Source: Flavobacteriaceae bacterium
Lineage (GTDB): Bacteria; Bacteroidota; Bacteroidia; Flavobacteriales; Flavobacteriaceae
NCBI GenBank assembly: GCA_028284005.1
Contig: JANQSO010000014.1
Span: 62,001-126,000 of the forward strand
Length of the DNA stretch: 64,000 bases
Direction of reading: 5' to 3'
Shown here: piece after piece, positions 1 to 8,084 of the stretch
Layout: each line of letters begins with the position of its first letter
Position numbering within the stretch: the first letter of the stretch is position 1
The notes under the pieces: model-generated
Seen by the model: only the letters and a program-made list of their open reading frames with translations
Databases searched by the model: none
Told to the model about the DNA's origin: nothing
Program-made: the position numbers and the translations under genes

Positions 1-1036
1 ACGTTTTTCAAGTATTATTTATATAGTTTCCCTATTATCATTGCTTGGCCTATTTGTTTTTGGAAAGAACATAAACGGGGCTACTTCCTGGTATGCGTTT
101 GGTAGTTTTGGCCTTCAACCCAGTGAATTTGCAAAAGCAGCTACGGCTTTGGCATTGGCTAAGTACGTAAGTGACATACAAACCAATGTAAAAGAATTTA
201 AACATCAGCTACGGACCTTTATTATTATAGCGCTCCCGGCAATTTTAATTATACCCCAACCAGACCCGGGGAGTGCATTAATATACCTGGCCTTTATATT
301 TCCCCTGTATCGGGAAGGCCTTCATTTTGTATATCTACTATTAGGTTTCTTTGCAGCTGCTTTGTTTGTAAGTACATTAGTATTTGGTGTAGTCTGGATA
401 ACTTTAGGAGTCTTGTTGATCGCCGGATTTCTTTTTTTCAAAAACCGAAAGAAGCGGCCCGGTATCTTTAAATACATTATCATAACAACAGCCTGTATTG
501 GTTTTGCTTTTTCAGTAAATTATATTTTTAACAATGTATTTGAACAACGACACCGTGACCGCTTTAATATTGTATTAGGTAAAGAAATTGATTCAAAGGG
601 AATTGGTTATAACACCAATCAAAGTGAAATAGCCATTGGGAGTGGTGGATGGACAGGAAAAGGCTGGACCCAAGGTACACAAACCAAAGGAAATTTTGTG
701 CCGGAACAGCATACGGACTATATATTTAGTACAGTTGGTGAAGAGTGGGGGTTTTTGGGCAGCATGCTTGTTATTGTATTGTTTATAGCGCTTTTTGTGC
801 GCATTCTTCAATTGGCAGAACGGCAAAAAAATCAGTTTAGCAGAGTATACGGGTACAGTGTGGTTGCTATATTATTTCTACATTTCTTTGTGAACATAGG
901 AATGGTAACGGGGCTTTTCCCAACGGTAGGCATCCCCCTTCCTTTCTTTAGCTATGGAGGTTCCGGATTATGGGGCTTTACTATTTTGCTATTTATTTTT
1001 ATACGTTTGGATGCTTCAAACTATTATTATACTTAA
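1..1036 (+). CDS. rodA: RodA, SEDS-family peptidoglycan polymerase (5' end cut by window)
   Basis: Integral membrane SEDS glycosyltransferase that polymerises peptidoglycan during side-wall elongation, normally together with a class B PBP. The reading frame is open from base 2 through the left edge, so roughly the first quarter of a usual 400-430 aa RodA is missing. Visible are the family motif LQPSEFAKAATALALAK, a central long loop and the C-terminal signature VGIPLPFFSYGGSGLWG, with several hydrophobic helices. A TTG at base 41 could be read as a start, but the family needs the upstream helices, so it is internal. The stop overlaps the convergent nuclease gene by 4 bases. FtsW is the alternative SEDS protein; the GMVTGLFPTVGIPLPF segment and lack of fts neighbours favour RodA. 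Confidence 0.9.
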   Translation, partial: RFSSIIYIVSLLSLLGLFVFGKNINGATSWYAFGSFGLQPSEFAKAATALALAKYVSDIQTNVKEFKHQLRTFIIIALPAILIIPQPDPGSALIYLAFIFPLYREGLHFVYLLLGFFAAALFVSTLVFGVVWITLGVLLIAGFLFFKNRKKRPGIFKYIIITTACIGFAFSVNYIFNNVFEQRHRDRFNIVLGKEIDSKGIGYNTNQSEIAIGSGGWTGKGWTQGTQTKGNFVPEQHTDYIFSTVGEEWGFLGSMLVIVLFIALFVRILQLAERQKNQFSRVYGYSVVAILFLHFFVNIGMVTGLFPTVGIPLPFFSYGGSGLWGFTILLFIFIRLDASNYYYT

Positions 1037-1851
1037 CTCCTTCCCCACGCCTTGATATCAATTTTTGCTTCAATTCTATCTTCCGTTTTATCGGTAAGCT
1101 TCGGAAAGAAATCGATCCCTGTTTGTGATTCGATCTCATCAATAGTTGTGACGTATTCATAAAAGGACTTGTTAGTTGGCTCATTCGGAATTAAAAAAGC
1201 GATCGCCTTATATTCCCCTCCCGATGTATCCACTATAATCTTGAAAAATGCTTCCGGTACTGAAACTCCTTCAGAACCGATCCTTTTTAAACCCTTTTTT
1301 AGCACACCCCCGGTGACAACATATACACCATTATATTTTTTTGCCCAGTAGCGTGTTTTTTGTTCCAGTTTATTCCATATACCACTGTTAAAGTCATTAT
1401 TTTGCGGACTTATATTGCTGGTCAAAAAGGTTTCATGGTAAGCATCAAAAGAAAATCTGCGGTCTCCGGCAGGACACAGATGACCCCGGTCATATCCCGA
1501 ACCTTTATAACTTCTCCAATGTGCCGATTTGGATTTTACCTTACGATCCTCCACAAAATGAGGCCTCTCAAAATCGTTTTGGGACAAATGTTTTTTGGAA
1601 AGTTCATATGCCACCCATTCTGCTTGCTCGTGGGCTTCGGCATAGGAAAGAGTAAAATAGGTATGCTCGATCACAACGCCGGTAGTGGATGTTGGTAAAA
1701 AAGAATCGTCAAATTCTGAACCTAAGAATTCTTTTTTAGATTTTGAGGTGTCGGGGTAGTTTTCATTTTGGGTATCAACATACTTTTCTGCATAATACAA
1801 TCCAACAATAATGAGTATGGTTAGTAAAGGATAAAGGTATTTTCGGTTCAT
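1033..1851 (-). CDS. Secreted/periplasmic DNA/RNA non-specific endonuclease (NUC1/NucA family)
   Basis: Beta-beta-alpha-metal nuclease that cuts DNA and RNA without sequence preference. The catalytic DRGH motif is intact at about residues 121-124 (context GSGYDRGHLCPAGDR), with His124 as general base, and the downstream Mg-binding Asn lies in the QNNDFNSGIWNKLE segment (about 150-163). An N-terminal hydrophobic segment (about residues 6-20) acts as signal anchor, so the enzyme works outside the cytoplasm, probably for nutrient or extracellular DNA degradation. Its 272 aa length is normal. It converges on rodA with a 4-base overlap. No inhibitor gene is next to it, which fits an exported enzyme. 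Confidence 0.9.
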   Translation of the reverse strand: MNRKYLYPLLTILIIVGLYYAEKYVDTQNENYPDTSKSKKEFLGSEFDDSFLPTSTTGVVIEHTYFTLSYAEAHEQAEWVAYELSKKHLSQNDFERPHFVEDRKVKSKSAHWRSYKGSGYDRGHLCPAGDRRFSFDAYHETFLTSNISPQNNDFNSGIWNKLEQKTRYWAKKYNGVYVVTGGVLKKGLKRIGSEGVSVPEAFFKIIVDTSGGEYKAIAFLIPNEPTNKSFYEYVTTIDEIESQTGIDFFPKLTDKTEDRIEAKIDIKAWGRS

Positions 1852-1885
1852 ATAAAAACTCTTATTTTAACAAAGGCCTGATTAA

Positions 1886-2989
1886 TTAGCTTCTCACATC
1901 CAGAGCATCCCGTAACGCATTTCCTATCAACATAAACGCAGTGACCAGGCTCATTATAGCCAGTCCGGGAATAATTGCCAGATAAGGTTTCCCTAAAATA
2001 ATATAAGCATAGTGGTCTTTAATGATACCACCCCAGCTTGGCATGGGCGGCTGGGCACCGATCCCCAAAAAGCTTAATCCGCTTTCAATAAGTATTGCTC
2101 CGGCAAAATTCGCAGCAGAAATGATAATTACCGGTGCCATGGCATTAGGTAAAATATGACGTACAATGATCCTAAGGTCTTTAAAGCCCAAAGCTCTTGC
2201 TGCGGTAACGTATTGCATTTCTTTTACGCCCAACACCTGCCCTCTAACCACACGAGCTACTTCTACCCACATGGTAAGTCCAACAGCAATAAAAACCTGC
2301 CAAAATCCTTTTCCAAGGGCTAGTGTTATGGCAATAACCAACAATAGTGTGGGAATGGACCAGGTTACATTGATAACCCACATAATTGCAGCATCAACTT
2401 TACCGCCAAAGTAACCTGCTACTGCACCCATTGTAATTCCAATCACTAAGGAAATAAATACCGCTACAAAACCTATGGCCAGTGAAATACGAATACCTAT
2501 CAACATTCGGCTTAACAGGTCACGGCCATACTTGTCTGTTCCTAAAATGAATTTCTTTTCTGAAATATACTGCTTTGGAATTTCTTCTAAATTCCGCGCA
2601 TTTGGAAATAGTGAAAGTTTATATTCTTTTTGAAGCCCTTCGGTACCGTCTAGGGTATATTCGGTTACTTGGAGGGATTCTTCTTTTAATGTGTAGTTGG
2701 AAATTGGAATTTCGGTATCTGCGTTCTTCTTTCCGAAGAAAAAAACAGAAAAGGCGTTTTGCTCTTCAGCTTTGGCAGGAATAGTGAGCATCTGTACAGA
2801 AAACCCAGGTGGTTTTGAATGAATAGCCAAATGCATTTGATTTGCATTTTGAGAATTATCCGGTGCTAAAGCATAGGCAAAAACAGCTACTAACACACAA
2901 ATTACCAAAAAGCCAAAACTAAAAACGCCCCAAAAGTTCCTTTTGAACTTTTGGAGCGCAACTTTTGTTAAAGAGGTCGATTTGTTCAT
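1886..2989 (-). CDS. OppC/DppC-like ABC transporter permease
   Basis: Inner-membrane permease subunit of a peptide/nickel-type ABC importer. The N-terminal helix (about 20-42) is followed by an atypically long periplasmic stretch, then the OppC hallmark LGTDKYGRDLLSRMLIGIR, several membrane helices and the EAA loop (AARALGFKDLRIIVRHILPN) that contacts the ATPase, ending with SFLGIGAQPPMPSWGG. The gene starts 7 bases after the Prc stop and is probably cotranscribed with it. No OppB partner, ATPase or binding protein is encoded nearby; in this family of bacteria the subunits are commonly scattered. At 367 aa it is longer than a typical OppC (about 300) because of the periplasmic insertion. Confidence 0.88.
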   Translation of the reverse strand: MNKSTSLTKVALQKFKRNFWGVFSFGFLVICVLVAVFAYALAPDNSQNANQMHLAIHSKPPGFSVQMLTIPAKAEEQNAFSVFFFGKKNADTEIPISNYTLKEESLQVTEYTLDGTEGLQKEYKLSLFPNARNLEEIPKQYISEKKFILGTDKYGRDLLSRMLIGIRISLAIGFVAVFISLVIGITMGAVAGYFGGKVDAAIMWVINVTWSIPTLLLVIAITLALGKGFWQVFIAVGLTMWVEVARVVRGQVLGVKEMQYVTAARALGFKDLRIIVRHILPNAMAPVIIISAANFAGAILIESGLSFLGIGAQPPMPSWGGIIKDHYAYIILGKPYLAIIPGLAIMSLVTAFMLIGNALRDALDVRS

Positions 2990-2996
2990 TAAAAAA

Positions 2997-5129
2997 TCAA
3001 TTTTTAATGTTCGCCATTTTGCCTTTTCTTATATTACTTAATTTTAAGTCCTCCAGTACATTAACTGCTTCTTCTACATAAATATCCTTTGCAAGGTTCT
3101 TATGCCAACGCTTTCGCTTTTCACGTAATGTAGTATCCTGCCGCATCATTTCAATTTCATTAGGCAATGAACGGTAACTTAATTTATTATCGTATTCGTC
3201 TATTAAGTCAAACTTCTTACTTTCCTTTTTACGTTTTTCTATTTCGGCACTATAGGTGTCAAAATTTAGATTCACATTCATCTCATCGCGTTTCACCTTA
3301 ACCCATCTCGCGTTTTGCTCGATCAAAGCTAATTGTTCGCTTTTTTCCATGCGTTCTTTGCTCTTTTTGATGGTTTCATCAAAATCTATATAACCATCCC
3401 AAACTTCATATTTGGCAGGTTCAATTTTATCGTATGGCAACGGATTATCATAGTCTCGTTCCCCAACATCAATATAACTGTAGCGGTCCGGCATTACTAC
3501 ATCGCTTTTCACTCCTTCCAGCTGCGTAGAACCTCCATTAACTCTATAGAATTTTTGAGTTGTCAGCTTTAAGGCTCCCATATCTCCCATATCATTTTTA
3601 CGTAACCACTGATTTAAATCAATTAAATTCTGAACGGTTCCTTTTCCATAGGTTTGTTTGCTGCCAAGAATTATTGCACGCTTATAATCCTGCATTGCTG
3701 CGGCAAGTATTTCAGAAGCTGATGCAGAAAGTTCATTCACCAGGATCACTAATGGCCCATCCCAGGCTAATTCATCATTTTCATCTTTTAAAACTTCTTT
3801 TCTACTTCCTCCGGAAGCAACCTGAACAATTGGCCCTTCTTTTATAAATAACCCTCCAATATCTACAGCAGTTTTTAAGGATCCTCCCCCGTTATCTCTC
3901 AGGTCCAATACCAATCCTTCCATGCCTTCTTCTTTAAGGCGTTCAATTTCTTTCTTGACATCACTTGCGGCATTTCGCTTTTTATAATCGTCCATATCAA
4001 AGTAGAATTGCGGAAGATTAATTAATCCAAACTTCTTGTCTTCTTTTTCTATAACGGTAGATTTTGCGTAGGTCTCTTCGAGCTCAACAACATCCCGAGT
4101 AATTACCTCTTCTTCAATGGTACCGTCTACTCGTTTTATTGTAAGAGTAACCTGAGTTCCTTTTGGGCCTTTGATAAGTTTCACAGCATCATCAAGGCGC
4201 ATCCCCACGATGCTTACTGCTTCATCTTCATCAGCTTGTTTTACTTTTAAGATTATATCACCTACTTCAACATGCTCTCCACGCCAGGCAGGGCCTCCGC
4301 TTATCACTTCAACAATATTGATATAATCATTTCTCTTTTGAAGCCGGGCGCCAATACCTTCTAATTTTCCAGACATACGTAAATCGAATCGGTCTCTGTC
4401 GGGTGGAGCAAAATAGTTGGTGTGCGGATCAAATTCTTCAACAACGGTAGTGAGAAAAACTGCAAAATAATCTTTGCGTTCCAGGTCATCTGTGAAATCG
4501 AAGTATTCCTTTAAAGAGGTTTCTGTTGTCCCTCTGGCCTTTTTTTCTATTTCGGTCAATGATTTTCGGGTATATCCTTCTTCTGTCTCAAGTTTTGTTT
4601 TTTCTTCTTCCACTAAATCGTAATAAGAGGATATAGTAGAAAATTTTAATTGCCACCTCCAGCGTTCTTTCAATTCTCTCTTAGAACTGGCGTAGTCAAG
4701 CTCGTCATAATCTACATTAATAATTTCATCTTTAGAATAATCAAAAGGTGTTTCCAGGACTTCTACATAAATGTCCTTTGCCTCTTCCATTCGTTGTTTA
4801 AAACGATCATGGACCAAATTGAAGAAAGTTAGTTCCTTATTTTTAATCTGGTCGTCAATTTCATGTTTATATGCGCTAAACTCTACTATATCTGAAGCTA
4901 AAAAATATCTTTTGATGGGATCTAATCCTTCTATAAAATCTTCGAAAACGCCTTCAGAAAAAGTATCATCTATATCTGCCGGGTCATAATGCCCTTTTTG
5001 TAAAACATAGGTTATTAAATCTATAAGGAGTTTATCTTTATCCGGGTCATCAAACTTCTTTGTCGTAAAGCTACAAGAAGCAGCAGCTACAAATACAGCA
5101 AGGAATAATACCTTAAAGTTCTTTTTCAT
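2997..5129 (-). CDS. prc: Carboxy-terminal (tail-specific) processing protease Prc, S41A family
   Basis: Periplasmic serine protease that degrades or trims proteins from their C-termini. Start chosen at the third in-frame ATG (5129), giving a clean lipoprotein signal (MKKNFKVLFLAVFVAAASC); starts at 5147 and 5138 are possible and add 3-6 residues. Counted from 5147: an N-terminal helical domain (40-235), a PDZ domain (about 255-345), and the S41 core with LVLDLRDNGGG (413-423), the nucleophile in SASASE (Ser476) and the general-base Lys502 in TYGKGTVQ, followed by the C-terminal domain of large Prc proteins. Total length (about 710 aa) fits Prc rather than the shorter CtpA. First gene of a likely two-gene unit with the permease. 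Confidence 0.93.
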   Translation of the reverse strand: MKKNFKVLFLAVFVAAASCSFTTKKFDDPDKDKLLIDLITYVLQKGHYDPADIDDTFSEGVFEDFIEGLDPIKRYFLASDIVEFSAYKHEIDDQIKNKELTFFNLVHDRFKQRMEEAKDIYVEVLETPFDYSKDEIINVDYDELDYASSKRELKERWRWQLKFSTISSYYDLVEEEKTKLETEEGYTRKSLTEIEKKARGTTETSLKEYFDFTDDLERKDYFAVFLTTVVEEFDPHTNYFAPPDRDRFDLRMSGKLEGIGARLQKRNDYINIVEVISGGPAWRGEHVEVGDIILKVKQADEDEAVSIVGMRLDDAVKLIKGPKGTQVTLTIKRVDGTIEEEVITRDVVELEETYAKSTVIEKEDKKFGLINLPQFYFDMDDYKKRNAASDVKKEIERLKEEGMEGLVLDLRDNGGGSLKTAVDIGGLFIKEGPIVQVASGGSRKEVLKDENDELAWDGPLVILVNELSASASEILAAAMQDYKRAIILGSKQTYGKGTVQNLIDLNQWLRKNDMGDMGALKLTTQKFYRVNGGSTQLEGVKSDVVMPDRYSYIDVGERDYDNPLPYDKIEPAKYEVWDGYIDFDETIKKSKERMEKSEQLALIEQNARWVKVKRDEMNVNLNFDTYSAEIEKRKKESKKFDLIDEYDNKLSYRSLPNEIEMMRQDTTLREKRKRWHKNLAKDIYVEEAVNVLEDLKLSNIRKGKMANIKN

Positions 5130-5280
5130 AATACGCATATCTATCATCTTAAATTAGAGTCTTCTAAATTATATAAAAAACCGTGCCAATAACTCGTAAT
5201 GATACTAATTTTTTGTTAAACAAACTAATTATAACAACGGCTATAAAATGTGTATTTTAGCTTTTTGAAAAACAATAGGC

Positions 5281-6057
5281 ATGCCTGAAAAAAAACCTCT
5301 CATATTAGTCACCAACGACGATGGTATCACTGCTCCGGGTATTCGTGCCCTTATTGAAGTCATGAATACACTTGGAGATGTATATGTAGTTGCACCGGAT
5401 TCTCCTCAAAGTGGCACGGGGCACGCTATTACTATTAACGATACTTTGTACTGTGATAGTATTAAAATTGATAAGGAACAACCGCAAAAAGAATTTAGTT
5501 GTAGTGGAACACCTGTAGACTGTGTGAAGTTGGCGGTAAATGAAATTTTAAGACGTAAGCCCGATCTATGTGTAAGCGGCGTAAATCATGGTAGTAATTC
5601 TTCCATCAATGTAATTTATAGTGGCACCATGAGTGCAGCTGTAGAGGCCGGAACCTTGGGTATTCCTTCCATTGGATTTTCATTACTGGATTACTCTATG
5701 GATGCCAATTTTGAACCTATAAAAGAATATATAAAAACTATAGCCATACAATGTTTAAACAACGGATTGCCAAAAGGGGTCGTACTAAACGTTAATTTTC
5801 CAAAGGTAAACGAAGGCGAGATCAAAGGAATGAAAGTATGCCGGCAGGCAAATGCACATTGGATCGAAAACTTTGACAAACGTGTAAATCCATTAGGCCG
5901 TGAGTATTATTGGCTTACGGGGGAATTTGTTAACGAAGATAAAGGGGAAGATACAGATGAATGGGCGTTGCACCATGGATATGTTTCTATAGTCCCTGTA
6001 CAGTTTGACCTTACGGCTCACCATGCAATTAAGGATATTAATACCTGGGATCTATAA
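5281..6057 (+). CDS. surE: 5'/3'-nucleotidase SurE
   Basis: Metal-dependent survival protein E, which removes phosphate from nucleoside 5'- and 3'-monophosphates (and short polyphosphate in some members). The N-terminal metal site LVTNDDGITAPGI (Asp13-Asp14) is intact, as are the second signature APDSPQSGTGHAIT, the CSGTPVDCVKLA segment, and SGVNHGSN with the metal-binding Asn. Length 258 aa is normal. The stop TAA shares its last A with the ATG of the next small membrane gene, and lpxB follows at once, so the three genes form one transcript. SurE-LpxB adjacency is a recurrent arrangement in Flavobacteriia. It is divergent from prc across a 130-base intergenic region. Confidence 0.96.
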   Translation: MPEKKPLILVTNDDGITAPGIRALIEVMNTLGDVYVVAPDSPQSGTGHAITINDTLYCDSIKIDKEQPQKEFSCSGTPVDCVKLAVNEILRRKPDLCVSGVNHGSNSSINVIYSGTMSAAVEAGTLGIPSIGFSLLDYSMDANFEPIKEYIKTIAIQCLNNGLPKGVVLNVNFPKVNEGEIKGMKVCRQANAHWIENFDKRVNPLGREYYWLTGEFVNEDKGEDTDEWALHHGYVSIVPVQFDLTAHHAIKDINTWDL

Positions 6058-6356
6058 TGAAACAAAATATAGCAAAAGAAATAGGTATTGGATTACTAAT
6101 AGGGCTACTGTCAAATTTAGCAGGGAGTTATCTTTATATTTTCTTTTTATCGAAAATTAAAAAATTAAGTGTAGAAAGCACCTTAGAAGTTGCTTTAGAG
6201 CAAGGATTAACAGGGAACATTATTGCGCTTGGAGCATTATTGAACCTGGTCGCTTTTTTTGTCATTTTGAAAAAAAAACAATATTATCGAGCTCGTGGCG
6301 TGGTTTTGGCAACCTTAATAGCAGCGATCATAATTTTGATTTCAAAGTTTTACTAA
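6057..6356 (+). CDS. Small inner-membrane protein between surE and lpxB
   Basis: Unrecognised 99-aa protein with three hydrophobic segments (about residues 9-30, 52-72 and 80-97), separated by a short polar stretch and a lysine-rich loop (KKKQYYRARG). It overlaps the surE stop by one base and ends directly before the lpxB ATG, so translational coupling across the three genes is very likely. Similar small membrane proteins are usual at this place in Flavobacteriia. The context hints at a link with lipid A or membrane biogenesis, but nothing in the sequence names a reaction. Confidence 0.8.
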   Translation: MKQNIAKEIGIGLLIGLLSNLAGSYLYIFFLSKIKKLSVESTLEVALEQGLTGNIIALGALLNLVAFFVILKKKQYYRARGVVLATLIAAIIILISKFY

Positions 6357-7475
6357 ATGAAATATTACCTCATAGCGGGAGAGGCCTCCGGAGACCTACA
6401 CGGAGCTAACTTAATGAAGGCACTTAAGATGCAAGATGCCGAAGCATCTTTTAAGTACTGGGGAGGTGACCTAATGCAACAAACCGAAGGGGAGTTGGTA
6501 AAACATTACCGGGACTTAGCCTTTATGGGGTTTATTGAAGTTCTTTTTAACTTAAGGACGATCCTTAAGAACATTAAACTTTGTAAAAAAGATATTGAAG
6601 ACTTCAATCCCAATGTTATTATATTTATTGACTATCCCGGTTTCAATCTACGTATTGCCAAATGGGCGAAACAAAAAGGGTATAAAACACACTATTATAT
6701 TTCTCCACAAATTTGGGCGTGGAAGGAAGGCCGGATCAAAAGCATAAAACGCGATGTAGACGCGATGTACGTAATTCTCCCGTTTGAGAAAGATTTCTAT
6801 GAAAAAAAGCACCATTTTCCGGTACATTTTGTTGGTCATCCGCTAATTGACGCTATTACCGATAGGGAACAGGTAGACCCTATTACCTTCAAAAAAGAAC
6901 ATGGTTGGGATGACCGCCCTGTTATCGCTTTGCTACCCGGAAGCAGGAAGCAGGAAATCTCCAAAATGCTGAAGGTCATGCTGTCTGTTGTTGAAGATTT
7001 TAAAGACTACCAGTTTGTAATTGCCGGAGCTCCCAGCCAGGAAGAAGGATTTTACGCCCCTTTCATCAAAAAACAAAATGTGCATTTGCTGCTAAATAAA
7101 ACTTACGACCTATTGAGTATTTCTGATGCAGCACTGGTCACTTCGGGAACTGCTACGCTGGAAACTGCCCTATTTAAGGTTCCACAAGTGGTTTGTTATA
7201 AAGGAAACCGTATTTCTTATGAAATAGCCAAAAGAGTAATTAAGCTTAAGTATATCTCATTGGTGAATTTAATTCTTGATAAAGAAGTGGTTACCGAGTT
7301 GATCCAAACTGAACTCAATACCAAAAACCTGAAAAAAGAATTATCAAATATCCTTGATCCTTATAAGCGAGCTACCCTATTTTTGGATTATTACGATCTG
7401 GAAAAGAAGCTGGGAGGAAAAGGCGCCAGTGAAAAAACTGCCAGGCTAATTTTTAAAGCAGTTTCCAATACTTAA
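6357..7475 (+). CDS. lpxB: Lipid-A-disaccharide synthase LpxB
   Basis: Peripheral inner-membrane GT19 glycosyltransferase joining UDP-2,3-diacylglucosamine and lipid X to form the lipid A disaccharide. Diagnostic segments are GEASGDLHGA at the N-terminus, IDYPGFNLRIAK, YYISPQIWAWKEGRI, VGHPLIDAI, LLPGSRKQEI and the C-terminal donor-binding TSGTATLETAL. Length 372 aa matches the family. The ATG follows the previous stop without any gap, placing the gene in the surE operon. No other lpx genes are in the window. Confidence 0.97.
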   Translation: MKYYLIAGEASGDLHGANLMKALKMQDAEASFKYWGGDLMQQTEGELVKHYRDLAFMGFIEVLFNLRTILKNIKLCKKDIEDFNPNVIIFIDYPGFNLRIAKWAKQKGYKTHYYISPQIWAWKEGRIKSIKRDVDAMYVILPFEKDFYEKKHHFPVHFVGHPLIDAITDREQVDPITFKKEHGWDDRPVIALLPGSRKQEISKMLKVMLSVVEDFKDYQFVIAGAPSQEEGFYAPFIKKQNVHLLLNKTYDLLSISDAALVTSGTATLETALFKVPQVVCYKGNRISYEIAKRVIKLKYISLVNLILDKEVVTELIQTELNTKNLKKELSNILDPYKRATLFLDYYDLEKKLGGKGASEKTARLIFKAVSNT

Positions 7476-7520
7476 AAAAAATTCATAGTTTTATAGTTCA
7501 AGAATTGGAATTTGCCCTAC

Positions 7521-8024
7521 ATGAAAAAATTATTCCTACTTGCCCTGTTACCTCTGTTCATAGCCTCTTGCGGTAGCTCTAAAACGACCTCCAAAACCAA
7601 AGTTTACAAAGCCGAAAAGATCTCTAAGAATTCCAATAAAAGGAAACTGGAAAATATTGTGGATTATGCAAAATCCTTCAAAGGTACTCGCTATAAGTTT
7701 GGAGGTACAACAAAATCCGGAATGGATTGTTCCGGGTTGGTCTATACTGCCTTTAAAAAAGAGAGCGTCCTATTACCCCGTATCTCACGTGATATGGCAA
7801 CCAAAGGTAAGCGTATTAAATTATCGCAAACTACCGTAGGTGACCTGGTGTTCTTTCAAACAAATAAAAACAGGAAAGTCATTAATCATGTAGGGTTAGT
7901 TGTTGAAACCAAAGGCGGAAACATTAGGTTTATACATTCCACAACCTCCAGTGGAGTTATCATTTCTTCTCTTGAAGAACGTTATTGGAAGTCTGCTTTT
8001 ATTGAAGTTCGCAGAGTTATTTAG
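7521..8024 (+). CDS. NlpC/P60 (C40) cell-wall peptidase lipoprotein
   Basis: Probable D,L-endopeptidase that cleaves peptidoglycan peptides outside the inner membrane. The start at 7521 gives a textbook lipoprotein signal (MKKLFLLALLPLFIASC); an ATG nine bases upstream adds only three residues. After a basic linker, the C40 domain spans about residues 48-165: catalytic Cys in KSGMDCSGLVYTAF, DLVFFQT, the His in INHVGLVVE, and the third polar residue near IRFIHST. The short single-domain architecture (167 aa) resembles Spr/MepS-type enzymes. It lies 45 bases after lpxB on the same strand. Confidence 0.92.
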   Translation: MKKLFLLALLPLFIASCGSSKTTSKTKVYKAEKISKNSNKRKLENIVDYAKSFKGTRYKFGGTTKSGMDCSGLVYTAFKKESVLLPRISRDMATKGKRIKLSQTTVGDLVFFQTNKNRKVINHVGLVVETKGGNIRFIHSTTSSGVIISSLEERYWKSAFIEVRRVI

Positions 8025-8055
8025 AAAATACCTATCTTAGGCACACTTCCCGGTT

Positions 8056-8079
8056 TATTTTAAACATTGTTTTAAAATA
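8056..8079 (+). promoter_or_regulatory. AT-rich 9-6-9 inverted repeat just before comEC
   Basis: The arms TATTTTAAA (8056-8064) and TTTAAAATA (8071-8079) are perfect complements around a 6-base loop and end five bases before the comEC ATG. The spot is suitable for an operator or a weak RNA hairpin controlling comEC translation. It may also be chance in A+T-rich DNA. Confidence 0.3.
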
Positions 8080-8084
8080 CTGGG

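Noticed and set aside
5212-5224. TTTGTTAAACAAA palindrome between prc and surE
   Set aside because: A 6-1-6 AT palindrome in A+T-rich DNA, without matching promoter elements; too weak to call an operator.
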